Part shown: positions 8,772 through 16,501 of the stretch, one piece after another | How positions within the stretch are numbered: the first letter of the stretch is position 1 | Layout of the letters: each line of letters begins with the position of its first letter | Assembly: GCA_036008175.1 (NCBI GenBank) | Contig: DASYOB010000102.1 | Span: 1 to 60,289, forward strand | DNA: 60,289 nucleotides | Direction of reading: 5' to 3' | Source: DATARH01 sp036008175 | GTDB lineage: Bacteria > Pseudomonadota > Alphaproteobacteria > ATCC43930 > CGMCC-115725 | The notes under the pieces: model-generated | What the model saw: only the letters and a program-made list of their open reading frames with translations | What the model was told of the DNA's origin: nothing | Database searches by the model: none | Position numbers and translations under genes: made by a program

Positions 8772-9314
8772 ATGGACGGTCAACACCCGCCATCCGACTG
8801 GGTTCGGCGCTTTTCGCTGCTGGTTCGGCCCGGCGGCCGCGTGCTCGACCTCGCGGCCGGCGCCGGCCGCCACACCAGCCTCCTGCTTGAGATGGGCTTG
8901 GCGGTGACGGCGGTGGACCGCCAAGTAGCGGCCTTGCAGCCATTCGTCGGCGGCCGATGCGAGGTGCGTGCGGTCGACCTCGAAACCGGGGAGCCGGAAA
9001 GCGCCTTGGGGCCGCTCGGCGGCGGCTATGACGGGATTGTCGTAACCAATTACCTGCACCGCCCGCTGCTGCCCATGCTCACGGGCATGCTGGCACCCGA
9101 CGGCGCGTTGATCTACGAGACCTTCGCCGCCGGTAACGAACGTCTCGGCCGGCCGAGCAACCCGGATTTTCTGCTGTGTCCGGGCGAATTGCTCGAAGCC
9201 TTCACCGCGCTGACGATCGTCGCGTTCGAGCAGGGCGAGGCGACCCGGCCGCGGCCCGCCGTGATCCAGCGGATAGCGGCAGTTGCCGGCCCGCTTGGCC
9301 GCTTGCCGGAGTGA
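8772..9314 (+). CDS. Small class I SAM-dependent methyltransferase (TehB-like)
   Basis: About 180 residues forming a single Rossmann methyltransferase domain with no extra substrate domain. Motif I is VLDLAAGAGRHTSLLLEMG near residue 27, the acidic residue after strand 2 is in VTAVDRQ, and GIVVTNYLHRPLL is the motif IV region. The order and length fit TehB-like or UbiE/COQ5-like minimal methyltransferases whose substrates are rarely known. The start could be the GTG at 8766 or the ATG at 8772; the ATG is preferred although no strong ribosome-binding site precedes either. The 3' end lies 5 nt before the stop of the convergent hydrolase gene. Confidence 0.85.
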   Translation: MDGQHPPSDWVRRFSLLVRPGGRVLDLAAGAGRHTSLLLEMGLAVTAVDRQVAALQPFVGGRCEVRAVDLETGEPESALGPLGGGYDGIVVTNYLHRPLLPMLTGMLAPDGALIYETFAAGNERLGRPSNPDFLLCPGELLEAFTALTIVAFEQGEATRPRPAVIQRIAAVAGPLGRLPE

Positions 9315-9319
9315 GGGGC

Positions 9320-10195
9320 CTACTCGGCGGCGAGTGGGCGGGTAGCCATCTCCGGCGGCGCAAACGCACGATCGTGCTGCAATGAGGGCACCACTCGGCG
9401 TGCCTCGGCAATCCGCGCCGGGTCGATCCGCGCGGTGACGACCCTGGTCTCCTCGCCGCCATCGGCCAGCACCTCGCCCCAGGGATCGACGATCAGCGAG
9501 TGGCCATAGCTCTTACGGCCGGCGGCGTGCTCGCCCCATTGCGCCGGCGCGAACACGAAGCAGCCATTCTCGATCGCCCGGGCGCGCAGCAGCACGTGCC
9601 AATGCGCCCGCCCGGTCGGCACCGTAAACACCGACGGCACCGTGAGGAAATCGGCGCCGGCCTGGGCCAACGCCCGATAAAGATGCGGAAAGCGGACATC
9701 GTAGCAGACGGTCATGCCAAGCCGCCCCCAGGGGGTCTCGGCGACAACGGTCCCCGCGCCCGGACGATAGGCGTTGCTCTCGCGATAACTCTCCCCGCCG
9801 GGCAGGTCGATGTCGAACATATGGATCTTGTCGTACCGCGCGACGATCGCGCCCGCCGCGTCGATCAGGAAGGAGCGATTCGCCAGCCGTTCTTCGCTGG
9901 CCGCGGCTCCCGGCTCGCCAGCTGGGTCGATCACCAGGGAACCCAGCAGCAGCCAGGCCCCGGTCTCGCGCGCCAGATCGCGCATGCCGGCGAGGAACGG
10001 ATCGTCGCCCTCGCGCCTTGCCTTGTCTCGCCGGCGGCGGCCGCTCTCGATGAAGTTGCTCGCCTCGGGGGTCATGATCAGAGCGGCGCCGGCGTCGCGC
10101 GCCCGGCGAACCAGCGCGGCGACCTCTTGCAGGTTTGGTTCGGGGTCGGGGCCGGCGGTGAACTGGATGCAGGCGGCGGTGAATTCCGCGCTCAT
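9320..10195 (-). CDS. Carbon-nitrogen hydrolase (Nit2/omega-amidase type)
   Basis: This 291-residue nitrilase-superfamily amidase has the full Glu-Lys-Cys triad: E44 in MTPEASNF, K123 in RYDKIHMFDIDLPGG and C164 in MTVCYDVRFP. The HMFDID..GGESYRES pattern and the length resemble Nit1/Nit2 proteins, which hydrolyse deaminated glutathione or alpha-keto omega-amides. It starts at an ATG overlapping the grxC stop by ATGA, so it is translationally coupled to a glutaredoxin. That pairing is conserved in alphaproteobacteria and is consistent with a role in glutathione repair; the exact substrate is inferred. Confidence 0.92.
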   Translation of the reverse strand: MSAEFTAACIQFTAGPDPEPNLQEVAALVRRARDAGAALIMTPEASNFIESGRRRRDKARREGDDPFLAGMRDLARETGAWLLLGSLVIDPAGEPGAAASEERLANRSFLIDAAGAIVARYDKIHMFDIDLPGGESYRESNAYRPGAGTVVAETPWGRLGMTVCYDVRFPHLYRALAQAGADFLTVPSVFTVPTGRAHWHVLLRARAIENGCFVFAPAQWGEHAAGRKSYGHSLIVDPWGEVLADGGEETRVVTARIDPARIAEARRVVPSLQHDRAFAPPEMATRPLAAE

Positions 10196-10455
10196 CGGCC
10201 GAGCCCCAGCATCGGATCGAGCTTGCCGGCGCGATCGAGCGCGACCATGTCGTCGCAGCCGCCGATATGCTCGCCGTCGATGAAAATCTGCGGCACGCTC
10301 GTGCGGCCGCTGGCCCGCTGAATCATCTCGTCGCGCCGGCGCGGCTCCTCGATCAGGTCGATTTCGGTGAACGCTACCCCCTTATGCTGCAGGAGCGCGC
10401 GGGCGCGGGCGCAATAGGGGCAGAACATCGTGCTGTAGATCTCGACCTTGGCCAT
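10192..10455 (-). CDS. grxC: Glutaredoxin 3
   Basis: An 87-residue dithiol glutaredoxin. It uses glutathione to reduce protein disulfides and ribonucleotide reductase in the cytosol. The active site CPYC lies at residues 12-15, and the glutathione-binding TSVPQIFIDGEHIGGCDD segment contains the cis-proline and the GGCDD motif typical of class I GrxC. The start chosen is MAKVEIYST at 10455; a longer in-frame reading adds 33 non-conserved residues. It precedes the nitrilase-type amidase with an ATGA overlap and follows the ComF gene by about 100 nt on the same strand. Confidence 0.96.
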   Translation of the reverse strand: MAKVEIYSTMFCPYCARARALLQHKGVAFTEIDLIEEPRRRDEMIQRASGRTSVPQIFIDGEHIGGCDDMVALDRAGKLDPMLGLGR

Positions 10456-10558
10456 CGCCCTGGTATCTCCCGCCGCATGGTGCTTACCGGCCAGATATGG
10501 CGCGGCAACCGCAAGTCTGCAAAGCCCGGGCTCCTCTGACAATCGGATCCGCAAAACC

Positions 10559-11311
10559 CTAATGGCCGGAGCGCACGGCGCGGGCCAAGGTCAGCACGCC
10601 GACCCACCCGGCGCCGGCGCGGCGCAGCACCCGCGCGCATTCCTCGACCGTGGCACCCGTTGTCAGGACGTCGTCGACGAGCACAATCCTCATGCCCTTG
10701 ACGCTGCGCCCGGAGCGCAAGGCGAAGGCGCCGCGCACGTTCTTCGCCCGCGCCGCCGGGCCGAGCCGGCCCTGCGACGGGGTGCGCCGTCGCCGCACCA
10801 GCCAGTCGGGCGCGACCCGTGGGCCGCCGGCGGCATGGATTGCGTGCGCCAGCAACCCGGCCTGGTTGTAGCGGCGCGCGAACAGCCGGGTCCAATGCAG
10901 CGGCACCGGCGCGATCAGGTCGGCCCCATCGAGAATCTCGGCGCCGGCGCGGCGCATCCAGCGACCGAGCGCCCCGGCCAGATGGGTTCGGTCGCCATGC
11001 TTCAGCGAGAGCACCAGCCGGCGGCTGTGCTTGTCGTAGCGCACCGCCGCGAGCGCCCGGTCCCAGCTTGGCCGCTGGCGCGCGCAGGCCGCGCATACCG
11101 CGTCCTCGCCCATCGGATGCGGGAAGGGCAGGCCGCAGACGGCGCACCAGGGCGGGGCGAAGAAGGTGATTGCGGACCAGCATTGGGCGCATAGCGCATC
11201 CGGTTCGCCGACGGTCGCGCCGCACGCAAGACAGCGCGGCGGCAGGACGCCGTCGAGGACGACGCGGCCGATCCAGCGAAACCGGGCTGGGAGGGTTGCC
11301 GAAACCTGCAT
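10559..11311 (-). CDS. ComF family phosphoribosyltransferase-like protein
   Basis: The 250-residue protein has the ComF architecture. An N-terminal zinc-ribbon region has CXXC pairs (CLACG, CAQCW, CAVCG, CAAC) within residues 27-85. A type I phosphoribosyltransferase domain follows, with the PRPP loop IVLVDDVLTTGAT near 208-220 and the family motifs HWTRLFARRYNQAGLLA and RRTPSQGRLGPAARAKNVRGAF. ComF proteins are linked to natural transformation, although alphaproteobacterial members are usually not tested. It is divergent from the BioC-like methyltransferase with 41 nt between the two starts and lies upstream of grxC. Confidence 0.94.
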   Translation of the reverse strand: MQVSATLPARFRWIGRVVLDGVLPPRCLACGATVGEPDALCAQCWSAITFFAPPWCAVCGLPFPHPMGEDAVCAACARQRPSWDRALAAVRYDKHSRRLVLSLKHGDRTHLAGALGRWMRRAGAEILDGADLIAPVPLHWTRLFARRYNQAGLLAHAIHAAGGPRVAPDWLVRRRRTPSQGRLGPAARAKNVRGAFALRSGRSVKGMRIVLVDDVLTTGATVEECARVLRRAGAGWVGVLTLARAVRSGH

Positions 11312-11352
11312 TGCCCCCCATCATCGAAGCACCGCCGCTTACGTCAACAGCA

Positions 11353-12240
11353 ATGAACGCTTCAGATCAACCGGCAACGGCGCTGTTCGACCGGCGCGCC
11401 TGGCGCGCGCATCGCGAACGCGCCGCGCGTGGCGGCGCCGTCGATTTCCTGCACGCCGAAATTGCCGAGCGGCTGCTCGATCGGCTCGACCTCATCGAGC
11501 GGGAATTCCCCACCGTGCTCGATCTTGGAGCGCGCGATGGGAAGCTGACGCAAGCGCTGGCGGAGCGCCGAGGCATGCAGCGGATCGTCGCCGCCGAGCC
11601 CGCCATCGGGTTTCTCGCCGACATGCCGACCCCGCGCATTGCCGCCGATCCTGAGCTGGTGCCGTTTCGCGACGGCAGCTTCGACCTGATCGCCAGCGTC
11701 CTCGCGCTGCACTGGGTCGCCGATCTGCCCGGCGCGCTGGTGCAGCTGCGCCGGGCGCTGAAACCGGACGGGCTGCTGCTGGCGGCGATGCTCGGCGGCC
11801 AGACCCTCGTCGAATTGCGCACCGTGCTGTTCGAGACCGAGCTGGCGGAGGAGGGCGGCGTCAGCCCGCGGATATCGCCGGCAATCGAGCTTCGCGACGC
11901 GGCGGCGCTGCTGCAGCGGGGGGCTTTTGCCCTGCCTGTCGCCGACAGCGAGACCATTACGGTCACCTATCCGGACATGCTCGCGCTGATGCGCGACCTG
12001 CGGGGCATGGGCGAGACGAATGCGCTTGCCGCGCGCCGCCGTGGCGGGTTGCGGCGCGGGACCTTGGCGCGCGCCGCCGCGCTCTACGCCGAGCGGTTCG
12101 GCGATACCGAAGGCCGCATTCCGGCCACCTTCGAAATCCTCTTCCTGTGCGGCTGGGCGCCGCATGAAAGCCAACCGCAGCCGCTAAAACGCGGCAGCGC
12201 CAAGCACCGCCTGGCGGACGCGCTGAAGCCTGTTCGTTGA
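11353..12240 (+). CDS. BioC/NDUFAF5-like SAM-dependent methyltransferase
   Basis: A 295-residue methyltransferase starting MNASDQPATALFDRRAWRAH; a longer in-frame reading upstream is antisense to the ComF gene. The signature FDRRAWRAHRERA, motif I VLDLGARDGKLTQAL, LIASVLALHWVADLPGAL and FLCGWAPHESQPQPLKRGSA identify the alphaproteobacterial group related to BioC and to mitochondrial NDUFAF5 (complex I assembly). In NDUFAF5 the related protein hydroxylates an arginine of a complex I subunit; in BioC it methylates malonyl-ACP. No bio genes are visible here, so which function applies is open. The divergent position next to the ComF gene is commonly seen. Confidence 0.88.
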   Translation: MNASDQPATALFDRRAWRAHRERAARGGAVDFLHAEIAERLLDRLDLIEREFPTVLDLGARDGKLTQALAERRGMQRIVAAEPAIGFLADMPTPRIAADPELVPFRDGSFDLIASVLALHWVADLPGALVQLRRALKPDGLLLAAMLGGQTLVELRTVLFETELAEEGGVSPRISPAIELRDAAALLQRGAFALPVADSETITVTYPDMLALMRDLRGMGETNALAARRRGGLRRGTLARAAALYAERFGDTEGRIPATFEILFLCGWAPHESQPQPLKRGSAKHRLADALKPVR

Positions 12241-12303
12241 CACCAATCGGTCGTGGTCTCTATCGTCGGCGCAAGGCTCTCCGGGGGAGGGGACAATCGC
12301 GCC

Positions 12304-12456
12304 GTGCCGAAATCTACGTCCGTCGAAATACGCGCCGGCGGCGGCCTGATCGCCTTGCTGTCAAGACTGTTGCTCGGCTGGTATCTCCGTGAAATCCGGC
12401 GCGTTGAGGTCCCCGAAGAGACGGGCGAGGCCATCATTACTTATCCGCTCGCCTGA
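12304..12456 (+). CDS. Hypothetical small protein upstream of carbamoyltransferase
   Basis: A 50-residue ORF beginning at GTG, preceded by a GGGAGGGG ribosome-binding-like sequence; the frame can be extended to a GTG at 12253. It contains one hydrophobic helix (LIALLSRLLLGWYL) followed by a charged stretch REIRRVEVPEETGEA and the end ITYPLA. I do not recognise the family. Its place in front of a NodU/CmcH-type gene recalls the tiny membrane proteins (DUF5989, SxtJ) that accompany such genes elsewhere, but its sequence does not clearly match them. Confidence 0.4.
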   Translation: MPKSTSVEIRAGGGLIALLSRLLLGWYLREIRRVEVPEETGEAIITYPLA

Positions 12457-12463
12457 TTTCCGC

Positions 12464-12580
12464 ATGCCACTCCGGCGGCTCCGCTTATCGCTGATTTTCT
12501 GGCTGCTCGGTCCGATCGCGCTGGTTCGGCGTTTCCGGCGGCGCCCTGTCGGCTGGATCGAGGCCGGTCGGGAGCGCTGA
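12464..12580 (+). CDS. Hypothetical 38-residue membrane peptide
   Basis: A very short ORF starting ATG eight bases after the previous stop and ending one base before the carbamoyltransferase GTG. It reads RLSLIFWLLGPIALVRRF and then a basic tail with PVGWIEAGRER. The single hydrophobic helix followed by arginines suggests an inner-membrane peptide with a cytoplasmic tail. The pattern of helix, PIALxxR and a short polar end faintly resembles the C-terminus of SxtJ-type proteins. This could also be chance; support comes only from spacing and composition. Confidence 0.3.
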   Translation: MPLRRLRLSLIFWLLGPIALVRRFRRRPVGWIEAGRER

Positions 12581-12581
12581 C

Positions 12582-14291
12582 GTGCCGGTGATGGGCATCT
12601 CCTGCTATTACCACGACAGCGCCGTCGCGCTCGTCGACGACGAGCAGATCCGCTTCGCCATTCATGAGGAGCGGCTGAGCCGCCTGAAGCACGACGCCCG
12701 GTTTCCGGTACTGGCGATTGGCAGCGCGCTGAAGGCCACCGGTCTGCGCATCAACGATATCGACCGCATCGTCTTTTACGAAGACCCAAAGGTAAAACTG
12801 GGTCGCCTGTGGGATCAGGTCATCGATTATTGGCCGCGCTCGCGCCGGATCTTCGATCGCGACATCCCGGGTTTCCTGCAGCACAAGCTGCCGGTCGCCG
12901 CGCAGCTGCGCACGCATATGGGGTATCACGGAGCGGTTGAATTCTCCGAACACCACCGCTCGCACGCCGCTTCCGCCTTCTTCACCTCACCGTTCGAGCG
13001 CGCAGTGGTGGTGACGCTCGACGGGGTCGGCGAGTACGAGACCGCTACCGTACATCTCGGCGAAGGCAACCGGCTGACCAAGGTGCGGTCGATCCATTTC
13101 CCGCACTCGCTGGGCCTGTTCTATTCGGTCTTCACCCAGTATCTCGGTTTCGAGGTCAACGAGGGCGAATACAAGGTCATGGGCCTCGCGCCCTATGGCC
13201 GGCCGGTGCATCTCGACAAGCTGATCGGCCCCATACTGAGATTGCGGGAGGACGGCGCGTTCAGCTTGAACGAGCGCTTCTTCGATTTCTGCTCGCGCGA
13301 GCGCCATTACGATCGGGCGTTGATCGCGCATCTCGGGATACCGCCCCGCCCGCCCGACCAGCCGGTCGGCGAAGAGCATTGCGATCTGGCGGCTTCGGTG
13401 CAGCAGGCGCTGGAGATGGCCATCGCCGGCATCCTGCCGCCGCTGATGCGCGAATACGGCACCCGCGATTTCTGCTTTGCCGGCGGCGTCGCCCTCAATT
13501 GCACCGCCAACTCCCGCATGATCCGGGATCTGGGCATCCGCTCGCACATCCATCCCGCCGCCGGCGATGCCGGAGGCGCGCTCGGGGCCGCGCTGCAATC
13601 GGTGATGCGCCCGCAAGAGAGCCGGCCGACCCGGCGCTATCACCTCGATGCCTACCTAGGCGCCGAATACGCGAAACCAGTCATCAAAACCACATTGTCG
13701 GTGAACGACATTCCCCATCGCGAATGCGCCGATATCGCCGAAGAGCTGGCCGATGCGCTGGTCGCTGGCAAGGTCGTCGCGATCCTGCACGGCCGCGACG
13801 AGTGGGGTCCGCGCGCCCTCGGCGCCCGCTCGATCCTGGCCGACCCGCGGCGCGCCGAGATGAAGGATCACCTCAACGCCAAGATCAAATTCCGCGAGGA
13901 GTTCCGCCCCTTCGCCCCGGTCGTGAAGCGGGAGGCCTACGGCGACTGGTTCGAGACGCTGGGCATGGAGGAAAGCCCCTTCATGCTCTACACCCACAAG
14001 GCCCTGCGCCCGGAACAGACCGGAGCGGTGACGCATGTCGACGGCACCAGCCGCGTGCAGACGGTCTCCGCCGAGCAGAACCCGTATCTTTATCGCATCC
14101 TCGACGCGTTCGAGCGCCGCACCGGCGTGCCGGTGCTGATCAACACGTCGTTCAATTTGCGCGGCGAACCGATCGTGTCGAGCCCGTCCGATGCGTTGAA
14201 GACGTTTTACGCTTCCGGCATCGACTGCCTCGCTCTCGAAGACGTTTTGATCGACAAGGAAACACCGGGACATGGCAGCGCCCCGGGTTGA
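12582..14291 (+). CDS. NodU/CmcH-type carbamoyltransferase
   Basis: A 569-residue O-carbamoyltransferase using carbamoyl phosphate and ATP through a carbamoyl-adenylate. The N-terminal Kae1-like domain starts GISCYYHDSAVALVDD and carries the metal site EHHRSHAASAFFTSPF near residue 127, plus EYKVMGLAPYG. The C-terminal carbamoyltransferase domain has WGPRALGARSILADPR and INTSFNLRGEPIV. Family members modify Nod factors, antibiotics and surface polysaccharides; the acceptor here is unknown. The start is GTG (12582), with an alternative ATG at 12591. Its last 20 nt overlap the SGNH hydrolase start, so the two are translationally coupled. No polyketide, peptide-synthetase or glycan genes are adjacent. 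Confidence 0.93.
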   Translation: MPVMGISCYYHDSAVALVDDEQIRFAIHEERLSRLKHDARFPVLAIGSALKATGLRINDIDRIVFYEDPKVKLGRLWDQVIDYWPRSRRIFDRDIPGFLQHKLPVAAQLRTHMGYHGAVEFSEHHRSHAASAFFTSPFERAVVVTLDGVGEYETATVHLGEGNRLTKVRSIHFPHSLGLFYSVFTQYLGFEVNEGEYKVMGLAPYGRPVHLDKLIGPILRLREDGAFSLNERFFDFCSRERHYDRALIAHLGIPPRPPDQPVGEEHCDLAASVQQALEMAIAGILPPLMREYGTRDFCFAGGVALNCTANSRMIRDLGIRSHIHPAAGDAGGALGAALQSVMRPQESRPTRRYHLDAYLGAEYAKPVIKTTLSVNDIPHRECADIAEELADALVAGKVVAILHGRDEWGPRALGARSILADPRRAEMKDHLNAKIKFREEFRPFAPVVKREAYGDWFETLGMEESPFMLYTHKALRPEQTGAVTHVDGTSRVQTVSAEQNPYLYRILDAFERRTGVPVLINTSFNLRGEPIVSSPSDALKTFYASGIDCLALEDVLIDKETPGHGSAPG

Positions 14292-15162
14292 TCCCGCGAC
14301 GTTGCGCACCGTGCACGTGATCACGGAAGGCGAATCGTTCAAAGCGCTCTACTACGACCGCGAGAGCGCGGCGCTGCGGCCGAACCTCGTCGTTGTCGAG
14401 CCGGACGGCTCGGGCGGCTTCGAAATCAACGAGGTGGGGTTGAAGGGCGACCCGCTCGATCCGCGGCGCAAGCTCGCGGTGGTCTGGGGCGATTCGGTCG
14501 TGTTCGGCTCAGGCCGAGGCTGGGTCTGCCTGCTGGACCGGCTCGCGTCCGGCTATCAGTTTCTGAACGGCGGCCTCGACGGCGATCCCTATGCCAACAT
14601 TCTGCGTCGGGCGAGCGAGTTCAACCGGCGCCATCCGGTGGCGCTGAACCTCTTGATGCTCGGCTGGCATCCCTTCGTGCCATCGGTACTGGCGGCGCCT
14701 CCTTCGCGTCGGTCTTGGACGGGCTTCGGCAAGAAGGGAGCTGGACATCCTCGCCGGGGCAACGAAAACATCCGCGCCGATCTGACCGGCTTTCTCGAAG
14801 CAGCCCCGAACACCGTCGTGCTGACGATGCCGACGGCGCTCAATCGGCGGATCATTGACTGCGATCTGTCGTCCCGTCTGGTGCAAGGGGACGACGAGAC
14901 CGGCTTCCGTTTCCTCGGCAACAACCCTTATCGGGTCGAGGCGCAGCGCCAGGGTTTCGAACACATCGTCGAGCGCAATGCCATCGCCCGCGAGGTCTGC
15001 GCTCGGCTGGGCGTTTGTCTGGTCGATCTTTTCGCCGCGTTGGATACCGAGCGCCTCCCCGATTTCCGCGAGCATTTCGTCGATCTGCTGCATCTTCGGC
15101 CTCGCTCCTATCCATTGGTGGCCGAGCGCATTTACGACGAGATCAAGGACCTGCTCACCTGA
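14272..15162 (+). CDS. SGNH/GDSL hydrolase-like protein coupled to carbamoyltransferase
   Basis: A 296-residue protein with the SGNH fold signatures. The nucleophile block is VVWGDSVVFGSGRGW near residue 72, and the last block is DLLHLRPRSYPLVAERI near 276, giving the Asp-x-x-His pair. Upstream it has the FEINEVGLKGD element seen in the SGNH proteins that accompany NodU-type genes. Such enzymes remove or transfer O-acyl groups on sugars and lipids. There is no obvious signal peptide, so it is probably cytosolic. It overlaps the carbamoyltransferase end by 20 nt, implying a joint role in decorating the same small molecule or glycan. The substrate is not predictable. Confidence 0.8.
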   Translation: MAAPRVDPATLRTVHVITEGESFKALYYDRESAALRPNLVVVEPDGSGGFEINEVGLKGDPLDPRRKLAVVWGDSVVFGSGRGWVCLLDRLASGYQFLNGGLDGDPYANILRRASEFNRRHPVALNLLMLGWHPFVPSVLAAPPSRRSWTGFGKKGAGHPRRGNENIRADLTGFLEAAPNTVVLTMPTALNRRIIDCDLSSRLVQGDDETGFRFLGNNPYRVEAQRQGFEHIVERNAIAREVCARLGVCLVDLFAALDTERLPDFREHFVDLLHLRPRSYPLVAERIYDEIKDLLT

Positions 15163-15233
15163 CCTTGGTACGGCGCGGCATTGAGCATGCCGATGCCCGC
15201 CGGTATCCTCGGCGCGAAACGGGAGGGCCCGCC

Positions 15234-16424
15234 ATGGATTTTGCCGATGCGCCCGAGCACGCCGCCTTCCGCCGCGAGTTCCGCGACTGGCTCGACGCCA
15301 ATCTGACCGAAGACCTGAAAGTCGAGGACGCACAGGATCAGCGCGTCTCCCCCGACCGCGAGACGCTTGAGAAGCGCCGCGTCTGGCAGAAGAAGATGCA
15401 CGCGGCCGGCTGGGTCGGCCTGTCCTGGCCAAAGGAATATGGTGGCCGCGGCGCCAGCTTTATGCAGCAGGTCGTCTTCGACGAGGAGTATTTCCGCGCC
15501 CGCGCGCCGATCCTGCCCGGCACCGTTGGAATGAGCCTGCTCGGCCCGACGCTCATTCATTGGGGTACCGAGGAGCAGAAGAAGCGTTACCTGCCGAAGA
15601 TCCTCAGCTGCGACGAAATCTGGTGCCAGGGCTATTCCGAGCCGGGCGCCGGCTCCGACCTCGCCAGCTTGCGCACCCGCGCCGTCGACAAGGGCGACCA
15701 TTTCCTGGTCAACGGCCAGAAGGTGTGGACCTCGGGCGCGCATTTCGCCGATTGGTGCTTTCTATTGGTGCGCACCGATCCCGACGCGCCGAAGCACCAC
15801 GGCATCTCCTACCTGCTCGTCGACATGGAGACGCCGGGCATCACCGTGCGGCCCCTGGTGCTGCTCAACGGCCACCGGCATTTCAACGAGGTGTTCTTCG
15901 AGGACGTTGTGGTGCCGAAGGAGAACCTTCTCGGCCTGCTCAACGAGGGCTGGAAGGTTACGACCACAACCCTGATGTTCGAGCGCGGCGGCGCCGGTGG
16001 CCGCGATCACGCCGCGCAGATCGCCCGGCTCGTCGAATTGGCCAAGCAATTCCCCAACCGGCAGGAGCCGGCCTTTCGCGAAAGCCATATCCGCCAGCAA
16101 TTGGCGCAGCTGGCAATCGACGCCAAGGCGTTGCAGGTGACAAGGCTGCGCGGGCTGAGCCGCCGGCTGCGTGGCGAGCCGCCCGGCCCGGAGGGCTCGA
16201 TCCTGAAGCTGTTCGGCTCGGAACTGGCGACCCGCATCGCCGATTTTTCCAGCACGCTGCTTGGCCCCTACGCGACCTTGGAGACGTCGACCGAGACCGT
16301 GCCGGACGCGCCGCGCTGGTCGCACCGCGTGCTTGGCGCCCGGCAATACACGATCGCCGGCGGCACCAGCGAGATCCAACGCAATATCATCGGCGAGCGC
16401 GTCCTCGGCCTGCCGAAGGGCTGA
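15234..16424 (+). CDS. Acyl-CoA dehydrogenase, first subunit of the cluster
   Basis: A 396-residue FAD-dependent acyl-CoA dehydrogenase starting MDFADAPEHAAFRREFRDWL. It shows the flavin/substrate motifs GYSEPGAGSDLASLRTRA and VWTSGAHFADWCFLLVRT, and the closing segment AGGTSEIQRNIIGERVLG. In medium-chain enzymes the catalytic Glu sits in YEGTSQIQ; here the same stretch reads AGGTSEIQ, so that Glu is absent and the base must be elsewhere or in a partner. Together with the second dehydrogenase at 17354 it may form a heteromeric enzyme, as known for some steroid-degrading FadE pairs. It heads a plus-strand acyl-CoA run extending to 23091. Confidence 0.93.
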   Translation: MDFADAPEHAAFRREFRDWLDANLTEDLKVEDAQDQRVSPDRETLEKRRVWQKKMHAAGWVGLSWPKEYGGRGASFMQQVVFDEEYFRARAPILPGTVGMSLLGPTLIHWGTEEQKKRYLPKILSCDEIWCQGYSEPGAGSDLASLRTRAVDKGDHFLVNGQKVWTSGAHFADWCFLLVRTDPDAPKHHGISYLLVDMETPGITVRPLVLLNGHRHFNEVFFEDVVVPKENLLGLLNEGWKVTTTTLMFERGGAGGRDHAAQIARLVELAKQFPNRQEPAFRESHIRQQLAQLAIDAKALQVTRLRGLSRRLRGEPPGPEGSILKLFGSELATRIADFSSTLLGPYATLETSTETVPDAPRWSHRVLGARQYTIAGGTSEIQRNIIGERVLGLPKG

Positions 16425-16471
16425 AGAAGGTGCGATCGGTTCGCTCCTCCCTACCAGCCGACTCTCAGTTC

Positions 16472-16501
16472 GTCATGGCCGGACTTGATCCGGCCGTCCA
16501 C
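16472..16501. repeat. Half-copy of the GTCATGGCCGG palindromic repeat
   Basis: The 30 bases GTCATGGCCGG...CCGGCCGTCCAC form a small hairpin (CGGac..atCCGG core). They match the left half of the complete element at 35881-35965 with four substitutions. The repeat sits exactly where the TauD/TfdA gene begins, and its internal ATG is the first usable start of that gene. Confidence 0.75.

Larger units (their letters stand above)
12241..12581. other. Gap between methyltransferase and carbamoyltransferase holding two very small ORFs
   Basis: A 341-nt interval with no recognisable long gene. It carries two consecutive plus-strand small ORFs (listed separately), each ending just before the next begins, followed by the carbamoyltransferase start one base after the second stop. 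The tight packing suggests they are read as one unit with the carbamoyltransferase. Confidence 0.5.
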
